Notes: a model not told the origin generated them from the letters alone. A stretch of DNA of 64,000 bases from Doryteuthis pealeii (GCA_023376005.1 CM042141.1:93605135-93669134); one strand, 5' to 3'; shown: positions 19,774-34,309, counted from the stretch's first letter. Made by a program: numbers and translations.

Positions 19774-22254
19774 ATCTACATATAAATCAACATGCAATTG
19801 GTATTTATATATTACAACAAAATAACAGTTTTACAGTGTGAATGGGAAGGCTAATCTTGCATAAATTTGATATTAAAAATTTGATTCTTAAATAAATTGT
19901 GAAGTATATGATTTTCTATTTTTTGGTTTTTCTTAATGAATATGAGTAAAAATCTCAAGGAAAAATTTTAAAAGAAAATCTATTAACTGTAATTTCTATT
20001 CATATTTTAACTATATATAGTTAAATTAGGAAATTTTAGCAAATGAAAAGCAGGAGTGATGGAAGAGTAAGGTTTCAGTGGTTCTATTTTAGATTATACC
20101 CCCTTTCTGCTTTTCAAATCTTTTTATCTGCATTGTTAATTTGTTTTTATTAGCCTTTTCTAATTTAATATATTTATTTGACATTTAAAACTTAAATTAC
20201 TTGCACCCTACGGAAGGTTGCATATATTTTGCTAGTTAAACTAATACTACTATAATTGAATTAATAAACTATTACTAGGGTGAGTCAAAATTTTGCAATA
20301 TTTGATGTTTTTGAACACAAAGGTGATTGCTAAGTGTCTGTGAGCAATTTTATAGAGGTGGAGTTGGGGTGCGGGACCGGTGGATTCACTCTAAGTTCAT
20401 GAAGACAGCAAACCATCGATGCCAAACCTCTACTCCAAACAGCTGAAGTCGATGTATGCCATTGCTTACAGCACAATCCTGCGCATTGCTTGAAGTGGAT
20501 CACCACACCTACTGTCAGCTCCCTGATGCTTTACTGCACAGATCAGATTTATCCAAAGTCTGTTGCTACTCAATTTGGCTGAATTAACGGCGACCATGTA
20601 TCAAACCTTGAACATTGCATAAACATTTTAGGAAAAATATATATTACGTAACGGCTAAAAAAAACATCACATCCTTCTCGGTTGATTTTTTTTTTTTTCA
20701 CCAATTATGACATTTCATTGCACTGCATGCTGCTGCTGCTTAATAATCGGTGAACACTGTAAAAAGACAGCTGCAATGAAGACTTATGAAGCCTGTGGCC
20801 AAGCAGAAGGGGAAAGGGACGCAGTAGGCGTTTCAGTGTCTTGACGTCAGAATTCAATCCAACAAACATGAAGCGAGAAGGTGACAGAAATGCCAAGCTG
20901 GGGTAATCCCAGGCTTTAAACAAGACATTGGTGCTGCGTGTGGCTACCATGAAGGCTGGTTTTGAATGAGGGATTTTCACAGGGCACCAACAAGAGGCAC
21001 AAAGGAGAGCACAATTCTGATACCAAGGTGAATGAACTGGCTTAGATGAAGAAAGCTCTTAAATCAGCTGAGGACATTCTTGTTGATTTGGGATCTGGTT
21101 CTTCTCGATGAAAGGAATTTCAGCCAGACCAGTTGCACAACACCAGAGTGGCTTGCCTACAATCCATGTGGGGTCATCGCACATATCCTAACAACCAAGT
21201 TTCCCCAAACTGTGATGGTCTTTGGTTTATCTCCAGTGAGGGTGACATCATGCCACCCAGATCTTTATGAAACAGGGCCGCCCTCAATTCAGATAGCTAA
21301 GTAAGCTGCTGGACACTGCGTCAACAAACCCTGGTTGGGAGTGTTATGCATCAAGTACTTGGACCGTCTTTGAGTGGAAGCCTGATGTTAGGTTAATGAG
21401 TAAAACTGTTATCTCCTGACCTTATCTAATTGAGATTTTTTGTAATTTATTTTTTGGATGGATATTTGTTTTTTTTTTTCTTTATGAAATGCAAAGGAGT
21501 TGTGATGTTATTGTTTTTTTCGGAAATAAAAATTGGATAAATTGGGAGACTTATTGTCACTTGTTTTTGCATTGTGTTGTTGTATACTGTAAAAATGGAT
21601 AGAATGAATAAAGTGTGGAAGATGGTTGTAAGTTTAATTAAGTTAAATTTGATGATTAGATGTATCGTAGCATGTGTTGTATACAGGATGGTTCTACTAG
21701 CGTGATTTAATCTGGTGGCAAAGAGTATTATTAAAAAAGAAAAAAGGCGGGGTTATAAAATAAAAAAAGTTTACGTTAACACGCGGATTGGAAGTCTGTT
21801 TTTGCGATAAACAGGCCAAAACTTATTAAATTAATTTGGTGATCACTGTTAAGTATTGTAGAATAATAGGTTATTTCTTATTATTATTAAAAGTTAGTTG
21901 CAGAGAAAATGGGAAAAAGTAATAAATAAAATCAAAGTGTAGCGGGTAATCTTTAACATAAGAAAAAACGCGGGGTTTGTTGATATGGTGTGCACTGTAG
22001 TTAACGGTGTATTGATAAAAAAAAATGGGGACCTATTCTGTAAAGCCAAAGGCCAAAATAATGGTTGGTTTAACTTTAAAATGGTTAGCGAGTATTAAGA
22101 ATTAAAGTATTATGTTTATAATAGGGTATAATGAGAAGATTGTACATTATACATTCATATATATATATATATTATATATATATTAGTTGGATAATATGGG
22201 TTGCTAATTTCTAAGCTGATAATGCCTCAAACACTGATAGACCGTTTTATATTT

Positions 22255-22397
22255 GAGTTAAGGTAGCGTGGACATGGAGTCAACACCTTGTTACTGACAG
22301 TTTCTCACCTATGTGATCTACAAACCAAATCGAAGATCACATCGGCGAGAAACCGTTAGTAACCAAGAGTGATCCATGTCCATGCTACCTTAACTAT
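22255..22397. repeat. Mirror of the 17162-17305 foldback element
   Basis: Same paired arms, in swapped order, flanked by TA tracts (22150-22185 and 22395-22450). Confidence 0.75.
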
Positions 22398-23489
22398 ATA
22401 TATATATGATATATATATATATATTATATATATATAATATATATATTATAATAGTATTGATAATTTGCTTGAAAGCATTTGTTAAGATATTATTATTTAT
22501 TTATATTTGAGAGGCAATTACAATGCGTATTAAAAAAAAATAATGTAGACATTGTTTAAAAATTTTTTAAAAATTGCCTCGTAAATATAAATAAAAATTA
22601 TATATATATGTGTGTATATATAATATATATATATATATATATAAAAAGCAATATTGTTTGGAAACTTTATACTAAGTCATTTTGGCTGTCAGCCATAAAC
22701 GAATAAATAATCATAACTCTGCCTTTTCATTTGTTCATTTCAGTGGTAATTTAGAAAGCGAGGACAAAACTGTTGATATTTATCCACAAAATCATCAAAT
22801 TTCTTATCCTTTAATTATATAAGATTAGCGACCTACTCAGACCATAAAATAATGGTTGCGCTGTCTGTATACTACCTTTGTAGTCGTGGCATTAAGGCGG
22901 CCAATTAACTCAAAACAAAGGAGAAGTAGTGGAGAATGTTAAAGTGAAAATAAAAGGCAAATACTTGGTTAATAGTAGATTTAGTCAATCCACAAATTCA
23001 TATACATACAAACACTCGGCTTGCCAACCAGTAATTTAAGGTCTAGAGGGGAGGTGCCAATCCTATACAATACTTAGTTTCTGGAGATTAATTTTAAGAA
23101 AAAAAGAAGTCAAGTCTTTTTACCTAATTCATCTTTATTTTTCATAGTTTGGTTGATAGTAAGTTTATCTTGGGCGAGGGAAAGGCGATTATTCCTTCTG
23201 CATAAACTTCAATATTAGAATAAATAGTACTTCTCAGCCCAGTCAGTTTTTCTAACAAAAACTTTTAAAAATATTCAAAGTATCTTATCTATTGAGATTG
23301 TGGATTCTTGGAACCCTATTTAGATAATTAAGGTCCTACTGCACCTAATATTATCGGTAGATATTATTTTTTAAATGGAGATTGGCTCTCTAACCATTCA
23401 AAGGTGGATATCATGGCTTATACAATAAAGAAACATTTTTTTTTCTAAAATCACAGTTTTTTCATATAATAAAAATTACGTAAATTGTT

Positions 23490-23905
23490 TGGCTGAACTT
23501 GGCCACAAAGGTGTCAAAATTAGGGTAACCCAGAAAAAACAGAACTTGCAACAAAGTGTCAAAATTTAGGGTAACCCAGAAAAAACAGAACCCAAGTTAT
23601 TTATTTATTTTCCCATTAAACTAACCTTAAACCCTAAGCCTAAGCCCTAACCCTACTAGTTAAAATTAACAGGTTTTATTACAAAATTTGTGGTTCTGTT
23701 TTTTTCTGGGTCACGCGATAGGGGTGACCAGAAAAAACAGAACCCAAATTATTTATTCATTTTCCCATTAAACTAACCCTAAATCCCCAACCCTAATCCG
23801 AGACCCCCCATAGTTAAAATTAAGTATTACAAAATTTGTGGGTTCTGTTTTTTTCTGGGGTTCAAACTCTAATTTTGACACCTTTGTGCAGTTCAGCCTT
23901 AAATT
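23490..23905. repeat. Mirror of the 15693-16101 long-TIR element
   Basis: Termini GGCTGAACTTGGCCACAAAG and GTGCAGTTCAGCC with CCCAGAAAAAACAGAACC arms. Small indels distinguish it from the left-arm copy. Confidence 0.75.
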
Positions 23906-24865
23906 TATTTACCAAATTTTGCGAGAAAGGCCTTTTGTAGATTTCCTCTGTTGTAGCATGTGACACAGTGGACATTATTGAAGGGGCTAACGTGTATGCA
24001 TGGAGCAGTGGTCAAAAATAGCTCTGGGTCCCCTTTGATCAGATGTCATGAAGGTCTCAGGCTTGTTTATGGTCATTATTTACCATTTGTCTGCCTCCAA
24101 GACAAATGAAATGGCCGTTATCCCAGTTGTGTGCAAACGCATTACAACATGGCCGTATGCCAGTTGTGTGCAACGCATACACATGTTTTCTCAAACCAAA
24201 ATTTGCTAAAAAAAAAGAAAAAAAAGAAAAAGAAAAAAAGAAAAAAAGGAGGGTGATAAAAGCGTTAATGAGATTTGAAGAAAGGAATGTAGGGCGAGAA
24301 AAAATAATTCTGGAAAATAATTTCTTCTCTACTGGAATTAATCAGCTAATGTTATCCAATTATCAAATTTTGCTGAATCAAATTAATTTTACAATGTTTT
24401 TAAAAAAAAATTTTTTTAAAATGTAAGTAAGTGCGGAAAATTGGTAGTGTTAGGGAAAACTTTCAATATTTAATGGGTATTAAATGCCGTCAAGTTTAAT
24501 GGGAAATCAAAAACCGTCAAGTTTTTAATGGGCAATTAAATGGTCAAATGGATGGGTAATAAAACATCACCAGTCATTTGGTTATGATCAGATAAAGTGT
24601 TTAAACATCTTGAATAAAAACGGGGTAGAAATGGGGGGGTCTTTTCCATATTTTATTTGACATTTGAAAAAACTGTGCAAAGTTCAGGGTAAATATGAAT
24701 GCACATTAAATATATAAAAAATGCACACACACACTCACACACACACACACACCACACACACACACACACATAAACTAAAGTCAATAGGGAAAGGTAGTGA
24801 GAGTCTGAATTATCATTTCATGTCCAAAATGTACTGAGAAAAGGCAAACAAGGCTGGCTTCGGAC

Positions 24866-25243
24866 TATATCACTGTCTTTCATCAGAGTTAACCACTGCC
24901 TTTTCTGGGGACTTGCCACCACCACCACCACCTCCGCTACCTGCTCCTCCTTCGGCATCAACTTTCACTGTCACTTGCAAACGCCGACGAACTTTTCGTC
25001 TCAAACTCCAGAGGCCTCACTCTCAGCACCACTTTCAGCTCCGCGAAGACGCTGCACTGCCGTCGCCCTCTGCTTAGCTCCACTGTCGCTGTTACCCCAC
25101 CGCCATCGTCACTTTCACTGTCCTGAACGAGGACGACTTCGACTAGCCTTGGGGAGGTAAGGGCCATCATCACTGTCACTGCCCTTGCATGACATCGATG
25201 CGGCGTTGGCCTCCTTTCTCATCACTATTTCACTTCCGCACCC
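24866..25243 (-). pseudogene. ctr9: Mirror of the ctr9 last coding exon
   Basis: 378 bases against 354. The stop region reads as CTATAT-CACTGTC on the + strand, i.e. the terminal SD-stop is distorted. The run that lost a base in the left arm (CTCCCAAGG) has four C here. Confidence 0.75.
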
Positions 25244-25748
25244 CTGATAAAAGAGGGAGAAAAAAAAGGTTTAATAATATGTGTTCGGTGAAAAAGGCAA
25301 CAAAATAAATTTAGAAATAAGCCGAAGCATCTTTTAAAAGGAATTTGTTTAAAAAAACAAAAAAACATATGAAAATTTAGAAAAATTAGCAGGAATGATG
25401 TCCAGCCCATTGGGACACCATGGAGACTCCCCCCCCCCCGCTCAGCCGGAAATATTGGGCTTATGGATGCATAGAAAATAACACCAAAATAGTATGCTTA
25501 CATTCTTAAAGAGTTAAATTAAGTGATTGGATCAAAACGAAAATAAAAAAAAATTTCAAAAATTAAAATAAAAAGGTTAAAAAAAATTAAATAGAATTAA
25601 AAAAAAAAATAGAATAAAAAAAAATAAATAGAATAAAAAAAAAATAGAATAAAAAAAATTAAATAGATAAAAAAATAAATAAAAAATAGAAAAACATAAA
25701 TAAATGAAAAATAAATAAGAAAAGATATCAAAAATAAGTGTGACTAAC

Positions 25749-25953
25749 TTTTTCATCAATTCGTAATTTCTCGCCATCATCTTGAATCACTTCCTTCACT
25801 TGAAGGATGAGAGCTTTCGATACAATTTTTTCCTCTGTTTGGCTGGTCAAGCATCAACCTCCTCAAAACGTGGCTTCTTTTTTCGGTTATTCTTTAAGCT
25901 TACGGGTTTTACGGGGTTTGCGTTTCTTTTTTATTCACACCGTCTTCCTTGGC
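25749..25953 (-). pseudogene. ctr9: Mirror of ctr9 exon k
   Basis: 205 bases against 201. Frame errors occur near the KPRKPRK and SSSEGSD codons. Confidence 0.75.
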
Positions 25954-26779
25954 CTTTAATAAAAAGAAATGGAAAAAATAATTTTTAGATAAAAAAGGAA
26001 AAACAATTGAACAATGTTTTGATTCTTCTTTCTTTTTTTCTAATGAAATTGCAGGACTGGTTTGTATTAGTCTATTAGAATATTTGAATTATTTTAAAAT
26101 TATTTCTAATATTATCTATAATTAATACTCTTTGTTCTTAATCTTTCTGACGTTATCATCTTGCAACACCCCTGTCCGCTGAAAAATGCAGGACAGTCCA
26201 AATTGTCCAAGATGAAATGCAATAATGTAAATCCTAATTATCTGGGATATTGCTCATCCACTGAATCATATTTCTATGAGTTGTCACCTCAGCTAAATAA
26301 GGACCATTCCATTTTTATTATAAAGGAAACAATATAAGAATAAGGAGTAGGGGAAAAGATAGAAAGAGGGGTGAGCACGTGGCAAACGGATAACACTAAA
26401 TCTGCTTCAAATCGAACATTTAATGAGAGAGAGCAAGGAGAGTTAAATCAAGATTATTATATTTTACATTTTCAATAAGCTCTTAAGTAAACATATCAAA
26501 TGTAAATACATAAATTATCATACTATGCGTAATCCACAGGTCCTGCTAGTTTAAATATTTTGTAAATAAATTTTTAAAAATCAAAATAATTTCACTTTTA
26601 AATATGTTCAATATTATTGTTTTGCAGTAAAAAATTACCATCAATGATATTTTACTGATTATATACCACAATTAATAATTTAGCAACAAAATCCTCAACT
26701 TGATCCGTTTAAACGATTGGGGTGTGGGGATCTGCTAGTCTGCCAAAGATCTGATGAGTTTAAGAAACAGGATACTTAC

Positions 26780-26941
26780 CTTGCGTTTTCCTCTTGACCT
26801 TTCTTCCTCATCACCATCAGAGACCGCATTTCCCTTCAGATTACACTGGCGTCCTTCCTTTACGGGATCGTTTCTCTTTACGCAGGCATTCAATTTCCCA
26901 GAACCATCAGTGATAATTGTTCATCATTCATATTTCTTTTT
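26780..26941 (-). pseudogene. ctr9: Mirror of ctr9 exon j
   Basis: 162 bases against 149, with intact donor (GTAAGT on minus) and acceptor but shifted frames inside. Confidence 0.75.
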
Positions 26942-26989
26942 CTGCAAACAAAAAACAATTCATTATTTGATATGTGATTCTTATAATTT

Positions 26990-27230
26990 TACCAAAAAGG
27001 CCAAAACTATTGTAATTTTTAGACAAAAAGGCCCAAAAACTGTTCCATTTAGACAAAGGCCCAAAACTGTTCCATTTTAGACAAAAAGGCCAAAACTATT
27101 CATTTTTAGACAAAAAGGCCAAAACTATTCCATTTTTTAGACAAAAAGGCCAAAACTATTCCATTTTTAGACAAAAGGCCAAAACTATTCCACTTTTTTA
27201 GACAAAAGGCCAAAAACTATTCCATTTTAC
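26990..27230. repeat. Mirror minisatellite, 8 units
   Basis: Units of GGCCAAAACTATTCCATTTT plus TAGACAAAAA, eight by my count against seven in the left arm. Confidence 0.75.
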
Positions 27231-27689
27231 ACAGTATTAGGTGTATGAAAAGTAAGAAGGTATTCCAGTTGTTATTAGGTTTTATTTGTTTACAGATTTA
27301 AGATATCAAAGACGAAACATTACCAAGTTTTCTGCACTGAAGGAATATTAACAAATAATAATTATTTAAAGATATTTTGCTAGTATTATAGCAACATCCA
27401 ATTAGAATTTTAAATAACATTGCACATCTTATAAACATTTTTTTAAAAAATCCCCACATAGAAAAAGTTTGCTTTGAACCCATACCATACATTGCTACCT
27501 TGAATTCATAAATAACAAATAAATAAAAAATAAATAAAACTTTGCCTTGAAAGTGCAAATTTTTGTTTTAACCCTTTCCTCCTGTAAAAGCGCAAGCACC
27601 ACAAATATTTTTTTTGTTTCAGGTTAAAATAAATTATTTCTAAACCAATTTCAATCTACTATTTCTCGGAATTTTTGAGATGAGGTTTG

Positions 27690-28100
27690 CGATTTATTTG
27701 GATTATTACGGACATTTATAGCGTTTTATAAGTTCCCAAAAATTTTCACACTTGATTGTCCCAATTGGATACATAGCCTAGTGAGATAACGAAGTTAGAA
27801 TTAAGACAGGTTTAAGTGACAGTCATTCTGACGCAGGTTCAATTCCCGGTCAGGGGCAGCAGTAACCATAGAATTTTAATAATTAACCAGCTTAACACCT
27901 GCTACCCCAGCTAGGTTCAGCAGAATGAGAACAGGCATACACCGTTGAATAAAGGGTTAAGTTCAAAGTTCCGGATGCTCCAGAGTCCGCAATACCGAAG
28001 AATTACCTGAAGTAGGGGCTGGAGCGGGCGCAATCGGCCGAACGTTGTACAGATACAATGAAGTAAAGGACAATAATCCAACATAATACTAATGTCAATT
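27690..28100 (+). repeat. Mirror of the SINE-like Penelope 3' copy
   Basis: Reads on + with the tRNA-like part around 27775-27855 and CGGCCGAACGTTGTACAG near 28035, where one A of GAAACG is lost compared with the left arm. Confidence 0.7.
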
Positions 28101-28374
28101 TAAACTTGGTAGTGAAAACGATAAAGGTTTTTTCATCATTCCCATTAAAAGCTGTAAATATCACTAAACTGAACTTTTTATTATTAGTATCTGAAATATC
28201 AGGAAACCCCCAAAGGTGTTTATAGGAAAAATAGTGTCCAGTCCAAAATATGCGGACTTACAGTGAAATTATTGCTCAGGCACAAAATATCAGACTCCAT
28301 GGCTTCAAAGTTCAGAGAAAGACACCGAGAGAGACAATGTGTGAAAAACCTAAGCCAAGAAATACAATACTTAC

Positions 28375-28523
28375 ACAACCGTCCGCCGCTGAACGTCTTC
28401 GCATGGCTTCTCATTCATCAGCCTCAATTCTTGAGCGAGTTTCTGGCTTTCTGTTACAGTGACAGCCACGTTGTTCAGCCATACGTTTCTTCTCGTTCCT
28501 TCTTTTTCTTTCTGTCTCTCCAT
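28375..28523 (-). pseudogene. ctr9: Mirror of ctr9 exon i
   Basis: 149 bases against 138, ending at a recognisable CAG acceptor (complement CTG at 28524-28526). Confidence 0.75.
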
Positions 28524-28679
28524 CTGTTTAAATAAGAAAAAGAACAAAAAAAAAATTCAAGTCAAATAGAAAACCAGAAAAAAAGCTAAAACTCTTGAGA
28601 GTTGGGGAAAACAAGAAAAAACATCAGAATTAATAGAAATTTTGTTATTTCATTTAAGCTTGCTTGGTTTGTTTTGTTT

Positions 28680-29560
28680 TATGGCATATTAACCTCACTG
28701 TCATTTAATAGCCGATAAAGTTTGAAATAAAATTTCATTCTTAATGGATACTCAATTTTTTTTTAATAAACACATTTGCTACTTAACCCATAGATTGGAC
28801 CCTAACAGGTACTACCACTCCGGTCAGAGTGGACCAGGGAGCAATGGTTGATGAAGGGGTGCCTCCACATTCCCCAAATCTCCAAAAACTGAAGAACCTC
28901 ACCATTCAGATAGAGTCTTAACATCATTCCCAGGAACATGAAGAGAGCCCTCAGCCACTGGCCTTTCTAGCACCCACATGATTAAAAAGGGTTGGCGGCT
29001 TGCCATAAGGGCAACATTGATTGGGACAATCATATAGGCTGCTAGGGCTATGACCATGTAACCGAATGTATTGATCGAAGAGGCGGGCCTCTCTGATTGC
29101 TCGTCTAGCCTAAGTAAGAGGTCTAAGTGGAGTGTTGCAAAGGTTCATGGACTGCTAACACACCAGGATTCGTCCTTAAGCAATCACAGGTCGCCACCCA
29201 AGGCCAAACAGGTGGCCCCAATTGGGGGTGGTGGGGGTTTCTTACCCCTCTGCAGAGGTGACTGTTGGTTTTGTATTCTAAAGGCCCCAGCCAACAGGCA
29301 CTATCAAGCTTTGCTTCATCTTGCACGCACATACACAGAGACACTCAAGGTTGCTTACAATACCTGTGATTACATAAGTGGTCCACCCATCTCTGTAGTG
29401 CATCAGTCTCAGTAGCACCAACTGATGGTAGGTGTGGCGCTCCACATAGGACACAAAAAACAAATTTCCAAGTTTAGTGAAAGAGGATAGACTCCCTCAC
29501 TGTCCGGCTGATACCAACAGGGCCATTTCCGCCGGGCTTATACTTTTTTATTATAATAAC
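28680..29560. repeat. Mirror of the long GC-rich repeat (10330-11150)
   Basis: Same blocks in reverse, including the CACTCCGGTCAGAGTGGACC segment near 28815 and the GCCGGGC-side end near 29530. Confidence 0.6.
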
Positions 29561-29951
29561 ATATTATATATATCGGCCGAAACGGATTGCATCGTCGACA
29601 ATAAACATCCAGTTGTCCATAACATCCCATGTTTTCTACTTTTCTTATTACACACACACCACACACACACACAACACACACTATATATATTACATACACA
29701 CATACACATATTCGAATAAATAAGACACAATTTTTAAAAAAATTTCAACATTTTTAAATTTTCAATAATTTTATTTATTTTAAAAAAAATTTTTTGAATT
29801 TTGATAATTGAATATTTATTTAAAAAAATAATTTTTTTATTTATGGCATGTTTTTGTATTTGATATTCAACCCATTGCTAAAATCTAAAAAATTATAAAA
29901 AATAAACAAGAAAACCAAGGATTCAATTTGATTATCAAGTGCAAAACTTAC

Positions 29952-30100
29952 TCAATTAATCTGTTGTTGTTTTATGGTGTTAGAGCCGCTTCTCTTGCTT
30001 GTCTTTGTTGTTTACGAAACTTCTCTTTCTGTTCATCCAAATTTGTCTTGCTACTGGCCACATGATTATTGGAGCTTGACTCAGTATATCATGACATTGC
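29952..30100 (-). pseudogene. ctr9: Mirror of ctr9 exon h
   Basis: 149 bases against 136. DLLSQ-like codons are interrupted (ATACTGAGTCAAGC), and the Gln-rich end has several indels. Confidence 0.75.
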
Positions 30101-31229
30101 CTTTTAACATAAAAAGAAGATGAAGAAATAAAATTATTACAAGAAATTTTTTTATGAAACTGGACAATCAAATGACTTCAAACATAACATAGAGATGATG
30201 TTATGACTTCATTAAAAGAAAAGTTTGAAAAAGACATTCTCGTAAAAAGATTTGATCATTCTTTTGATTGCAGTGGAAGGGTTCATCAATGAAACAACCT
30301 ACACAGTAGTTGTTATTAGTGATGAAGGCTTGTGTGTGACCATCCGCACTTTTTTGCCACAGTTAATAGGAAAGAATTGGTGCACAAGGAATGCCACAAA
30401 CCCATCAACCGATTTGACCTTTGCAGGTTTTTCAAAATTCAGAGTTTTCCTTCTCCTAGACTGGGTTACCTATCCAGGCTTAAAGAGCCCAGTTTGCCCT
30501 ATTATTTTACCCATAGCTGAAGGAGAATATATGGATTCATAACCTTTCAAGGGTATTAGTGCTTTATGAGAAATGCAACAGCCTTGTCTAGTATTTGAAC
30601 TCAGGTTGACGCATTCCATTTTCCAATGCACTCTAAACCATGCCAAAAACACACACTGTTTTTTTGAGATGCTCCAAAATGAAAACAAGATTAAACAAAA
30701 GATTTATTCACCAAATAAACTTAATTTATATAAACAAAAGAATGTTTTGTCTATAATTCTTATGTCAGTTTATTGTGTATAAACGCATACGTGTTCTTTT
30801 ATTTAATTTTTACTATTAAGTTATTCATAAACTACTCGCTAACGCCAATCATTGTTGGCCCCCACCATCCCCATTTTTGCCTCACCGCTACCATTCCATC
30901 TTTCCATAGCTGCTATGGGGTGGTACTGCCTACCTTGGGAAACACTGCTTTAAAAGATATCTAAAAGACATTATGCAAAAACTATGAAAACTTTGTTACC
31001 AGAAACCTCGAAGCAGCAGCTTGAGTGTATAATAAATAAACCAAATGTTGAGTTCCCTTGGATTCATAAGAATTATTATAAAACGGGACAACTAGAAAAT
31101 TTATTTAGCAGTTTTAGCTTGGTCTCAGTAATATAGAAGGGATTAGAATTTCTTATGTCAGTTTTTATTTCTGTATAAACTGCAGTTTCTTACAATATGT
31201 AAAAGGCGAGACCTTAGTATTTATTGACA

Positions 31230-31490
31230 TACAAGGTGGTGTCAAAAAAGTATTTGAGGATTTTTGGTATTTTAGGACACACCTTGTATTCTGAAAAAAA
31301 AAAAAAAATTCCATCCATTAATTCTTTTTCCAGAATACAAGGTGTGTCAAAAAAAGTACCAATATTTAAAAGCTGATTGACCAAGATAAAAATGAAGAAT
31401 GAATAGAATTGTTATTTTTTCATTAGAATACAAGGGTGTGTCAAAAAGTACAATAAAAATCTCATACTTTTTTGACACACCTTTGTAATA
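31230..31490. repeat. Mirror of the nested MITE cluster
   Basis: ACAAGGTGGTGTCAAAAAAG near 31231 and repeated inverted copies to about 31487. Confidence 0.65.
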
Positions 31491-31676
31491 TTTTGTCATT
31501 TAGAATTTTGTTGAAAAAAAAAAACAAGTTATTTATTAACTGCCTCCTAATGCCAACCGTTGCCCCCCTTCTTCATGATTCTTTTCACTGCCCCAAAGAG
31601 CGCAGTATTGCCTCCTTTTGGAAACCATTTGATTTACAGAATAGCAATCGAATTTTAAAAGGGAGATTAACCTTAC

Positions 31677-31746
31677 CCTGCCTCAACAGCTCCTGCGCTA
31701 AATCAAACTTCATACGGTCTCCATTTTGACTTAAATAAGTGAAATA
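31677..31746 (-). pseudogene. ctr9: Mirror of ctr9 exon g
   Basis: 70 bases against 72, the only exon that is shorter here; the acceptor reads TTTTCGA in place of TTTTCAG. Confidence 0.75.
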
Positions 31747-31924
31747 TTCGAAAATAGAAGGGGAATAAAACATTAAAGAAAAAAAAACAAAGATAATTAT
31801 CAATCATTATGATAATATTTTTAAATCTTTTAATTCAATTTTTTTATCCACAATTTATCATAGTCATTATTTATAGAACATTCATTACTGATACTAAAAA
31901 TAAATAGTTTTGAGATAAAAGATT

Positions 31925-32335
31925 GGATTCCACCTTTATCCCAGACCAGAAGACCAGACCTAGTATTGATTAGCAAGAAAAAAGGAGAAGTTGTTCAAAC
32001 AGTAGATTTTGCAGTTCCACCAGATCACAAGGTGAAGATGATAAGGAAAACAAAAAAGTAGACAAATACCTGGACTTACCCTAGAGATTGAAAAAAAACC
32101 TGTGAAATATAAGAGTGAAAGTGATACCAATTGGTAATTGGTGCACCTTGGACATTTAATCAGTCCCACAAAGTTTAGAAATCGACCTACAGGAATGGGA
32201 ATTAGAGGAAGAATTGAGGCCATCAGACAATAGCATTAGTAAGATTGGCTAGAATACTCAGAAGAAGTCCTGGAGACATGAAGAGACTTGTCACTCAGAC
32301 TCCAGTGAAAGACCATCAGCTTACAAGGAGTTGAA
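31925..32335 (+). pseudogene. Mirror of the LINE C-terminal fragment
   Basis: Same LINE tail now on +, with VDFAVP around 32003 and ILRR...VLET near 32255-32280; extra indels compared with the left arm. Confidence 0.65.
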
Positions 32336-33944
32336 AACAAGGAATAAGAATAAGAAAGCACTGGTTAAACTGAACCCTTTTAGTTTTGATGATTTATCCC
32401 CTGTTTAAACAAGCACGATATGACACAAGGTGAATTTTTAAGTTAACAGGTAGTTGATTTAGAGTTTTTTTTCTCCTAAGATCAGTTGCCCATACCAAGG
32501 TTTAAAAAGCCCGGTCTGCTTTATCTGTAGCGAAATTGTAAGGGGCCAGAAACTATGGACGAGGCATGAATTCATACCTTTCCCAAGGGTATTAGCACTA
32601 TGAGAAAGGCAAAACATCCTCATCCAAGGATTTGAACTTGTGTCACCGTGTCCATTACTTATGATTGATAAACAATGGTACCACTAGGGGTGCCTCCTGG
32701 GTCATTGAATCCTTCGAGTAGTTTCTTTAAATAAAGAAAGGTAAAGAGACCGCGTTCACGTAAAAAACATTCAAGGGTCATATTAGGTTGAAGTTACCTC
32801 AACCATTTTTCCACTACAGAAGATCATACATGTTAAGTATCTGCCTTAGAAAGTAGGGAAAAGTTTGGGAGAGCGGTTCTCCATGGTTAAAAAGATATTT
32901 CTACTACAAATTATTGATAGATCTTTGTAATATAAAAATCACTGAATATCAATGTAATTAATGCCATTGAATAATCATCTTATTTTCTTTGTTTTAATGG
33001 CATATTCAACCTTCATGGGTTATTTAATGCCAAAGCCACTCCTTGTAGAAGAAAAGCAGTTCGGTACATTCGATTTATAGCTGCGGGATGAGAGTGCATA
33101 CATACCTTTTCCCATAGGGTATAGTTCTGAAAGTGGATTGTAATAGTCGTCGAGAAATGGAGTTTAAACCACTTGCAATGTCACAGTCCAGCATTGTTTA
33201 GCCACTACACCAAATGGGACTCCCCAAATGGAATTAATTAAATAATCTAATATTAATACTGGTTGATCCTTAATCTTCCAATCCGTTATCATCTTGCTTA
33301 TTCATATCCCTCAGGTTAAAATATGAGACCGTCCAAATCTTTCAAGATGAAATTGCAAAAAGAAATACTGGATTATCTTGGGATGTCGTTTATCCACCAA
33401 ATTCTTATTTCTTATGAAGTGTCGTCACCTCAGCTAAATTATGGACCATTCCGTTTTTTATCATATAATTTAACCAACCCATCCGCCACATAAGCCAGAA
33501 GATGTGACACAAGGTCAATTTATTAAGTGAAGTTTAATCAGGGTTTGAATTCAGGAGTCTTTTCGGCTTCTTCCTAGTCCAGGTCTGCCCAAATATTTAC
33601 AACAAATAGTCTGGAGGCGAGAGAGAGTAGGATTCATACCTTTCTCAAGGGTATATAGCGCTAAGGTGAAATATATACAATTTCACATGCAGCATATTGA
33701 ACTCCTATGGCAACAATTTTCATGTTCCCATGACTTTAACCATACACCACATGCATTCCGTTTTTATTATAAAGAAAGAAAGGGATATTGCTTCACAGAA
33801 AAAATATAATATTTAAGAAAGAAAAAAAGAGTAGGAGAAAGAATAAGAGAGAGAGAGAGGGAGTGAGGAACGTGAACAACAATTATTTGAAAATTTAAAC
33901 ATTTGCAAATAATCACTTATGGGAATTCTAGAAAAGAATGTAAC

Positions 33945-34097
33945 CTGCTGTGCAAGTTTCAGCATCTTCCACCAGCACCTCAACACTGCCTTCAAGTTGG
34001 CTTATTTTCATCTTTTAAGATGGACATAGCCAATTTTTCTGCTGCCACCAATGCAATGGTAGAGGAGCACCGTGTCGTTTGGAGACACATGACGAGA
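33945..34097 (-). pseudogene. ctr9: Mirror of ctr9 exon f
   Basis: 153 bases against 146, with frame-breaking insertions across the [11 protein letters not shown] and VLSAVEDL codons. Confidence 0.75.
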
Positions 34098-34309
34098 CCT
34101 GACATGGAAAACAAAAACAATTAAAGACATGAAAAAGAATTTTTAACTCATTTTTTTTTTTTTTTAACATTTCTTTCAAAATTCTTTTTCAATTTTCAAG
34201 TTTTCTTTATGAGTTTTCCAAATATAAACAGAACATTTAAAGGTGGTTGAAATCTGATTTTTTTAAGATGAGGGCTTTTCATAATTTTGTATTATCTATA
34301 TGTTTTTCC

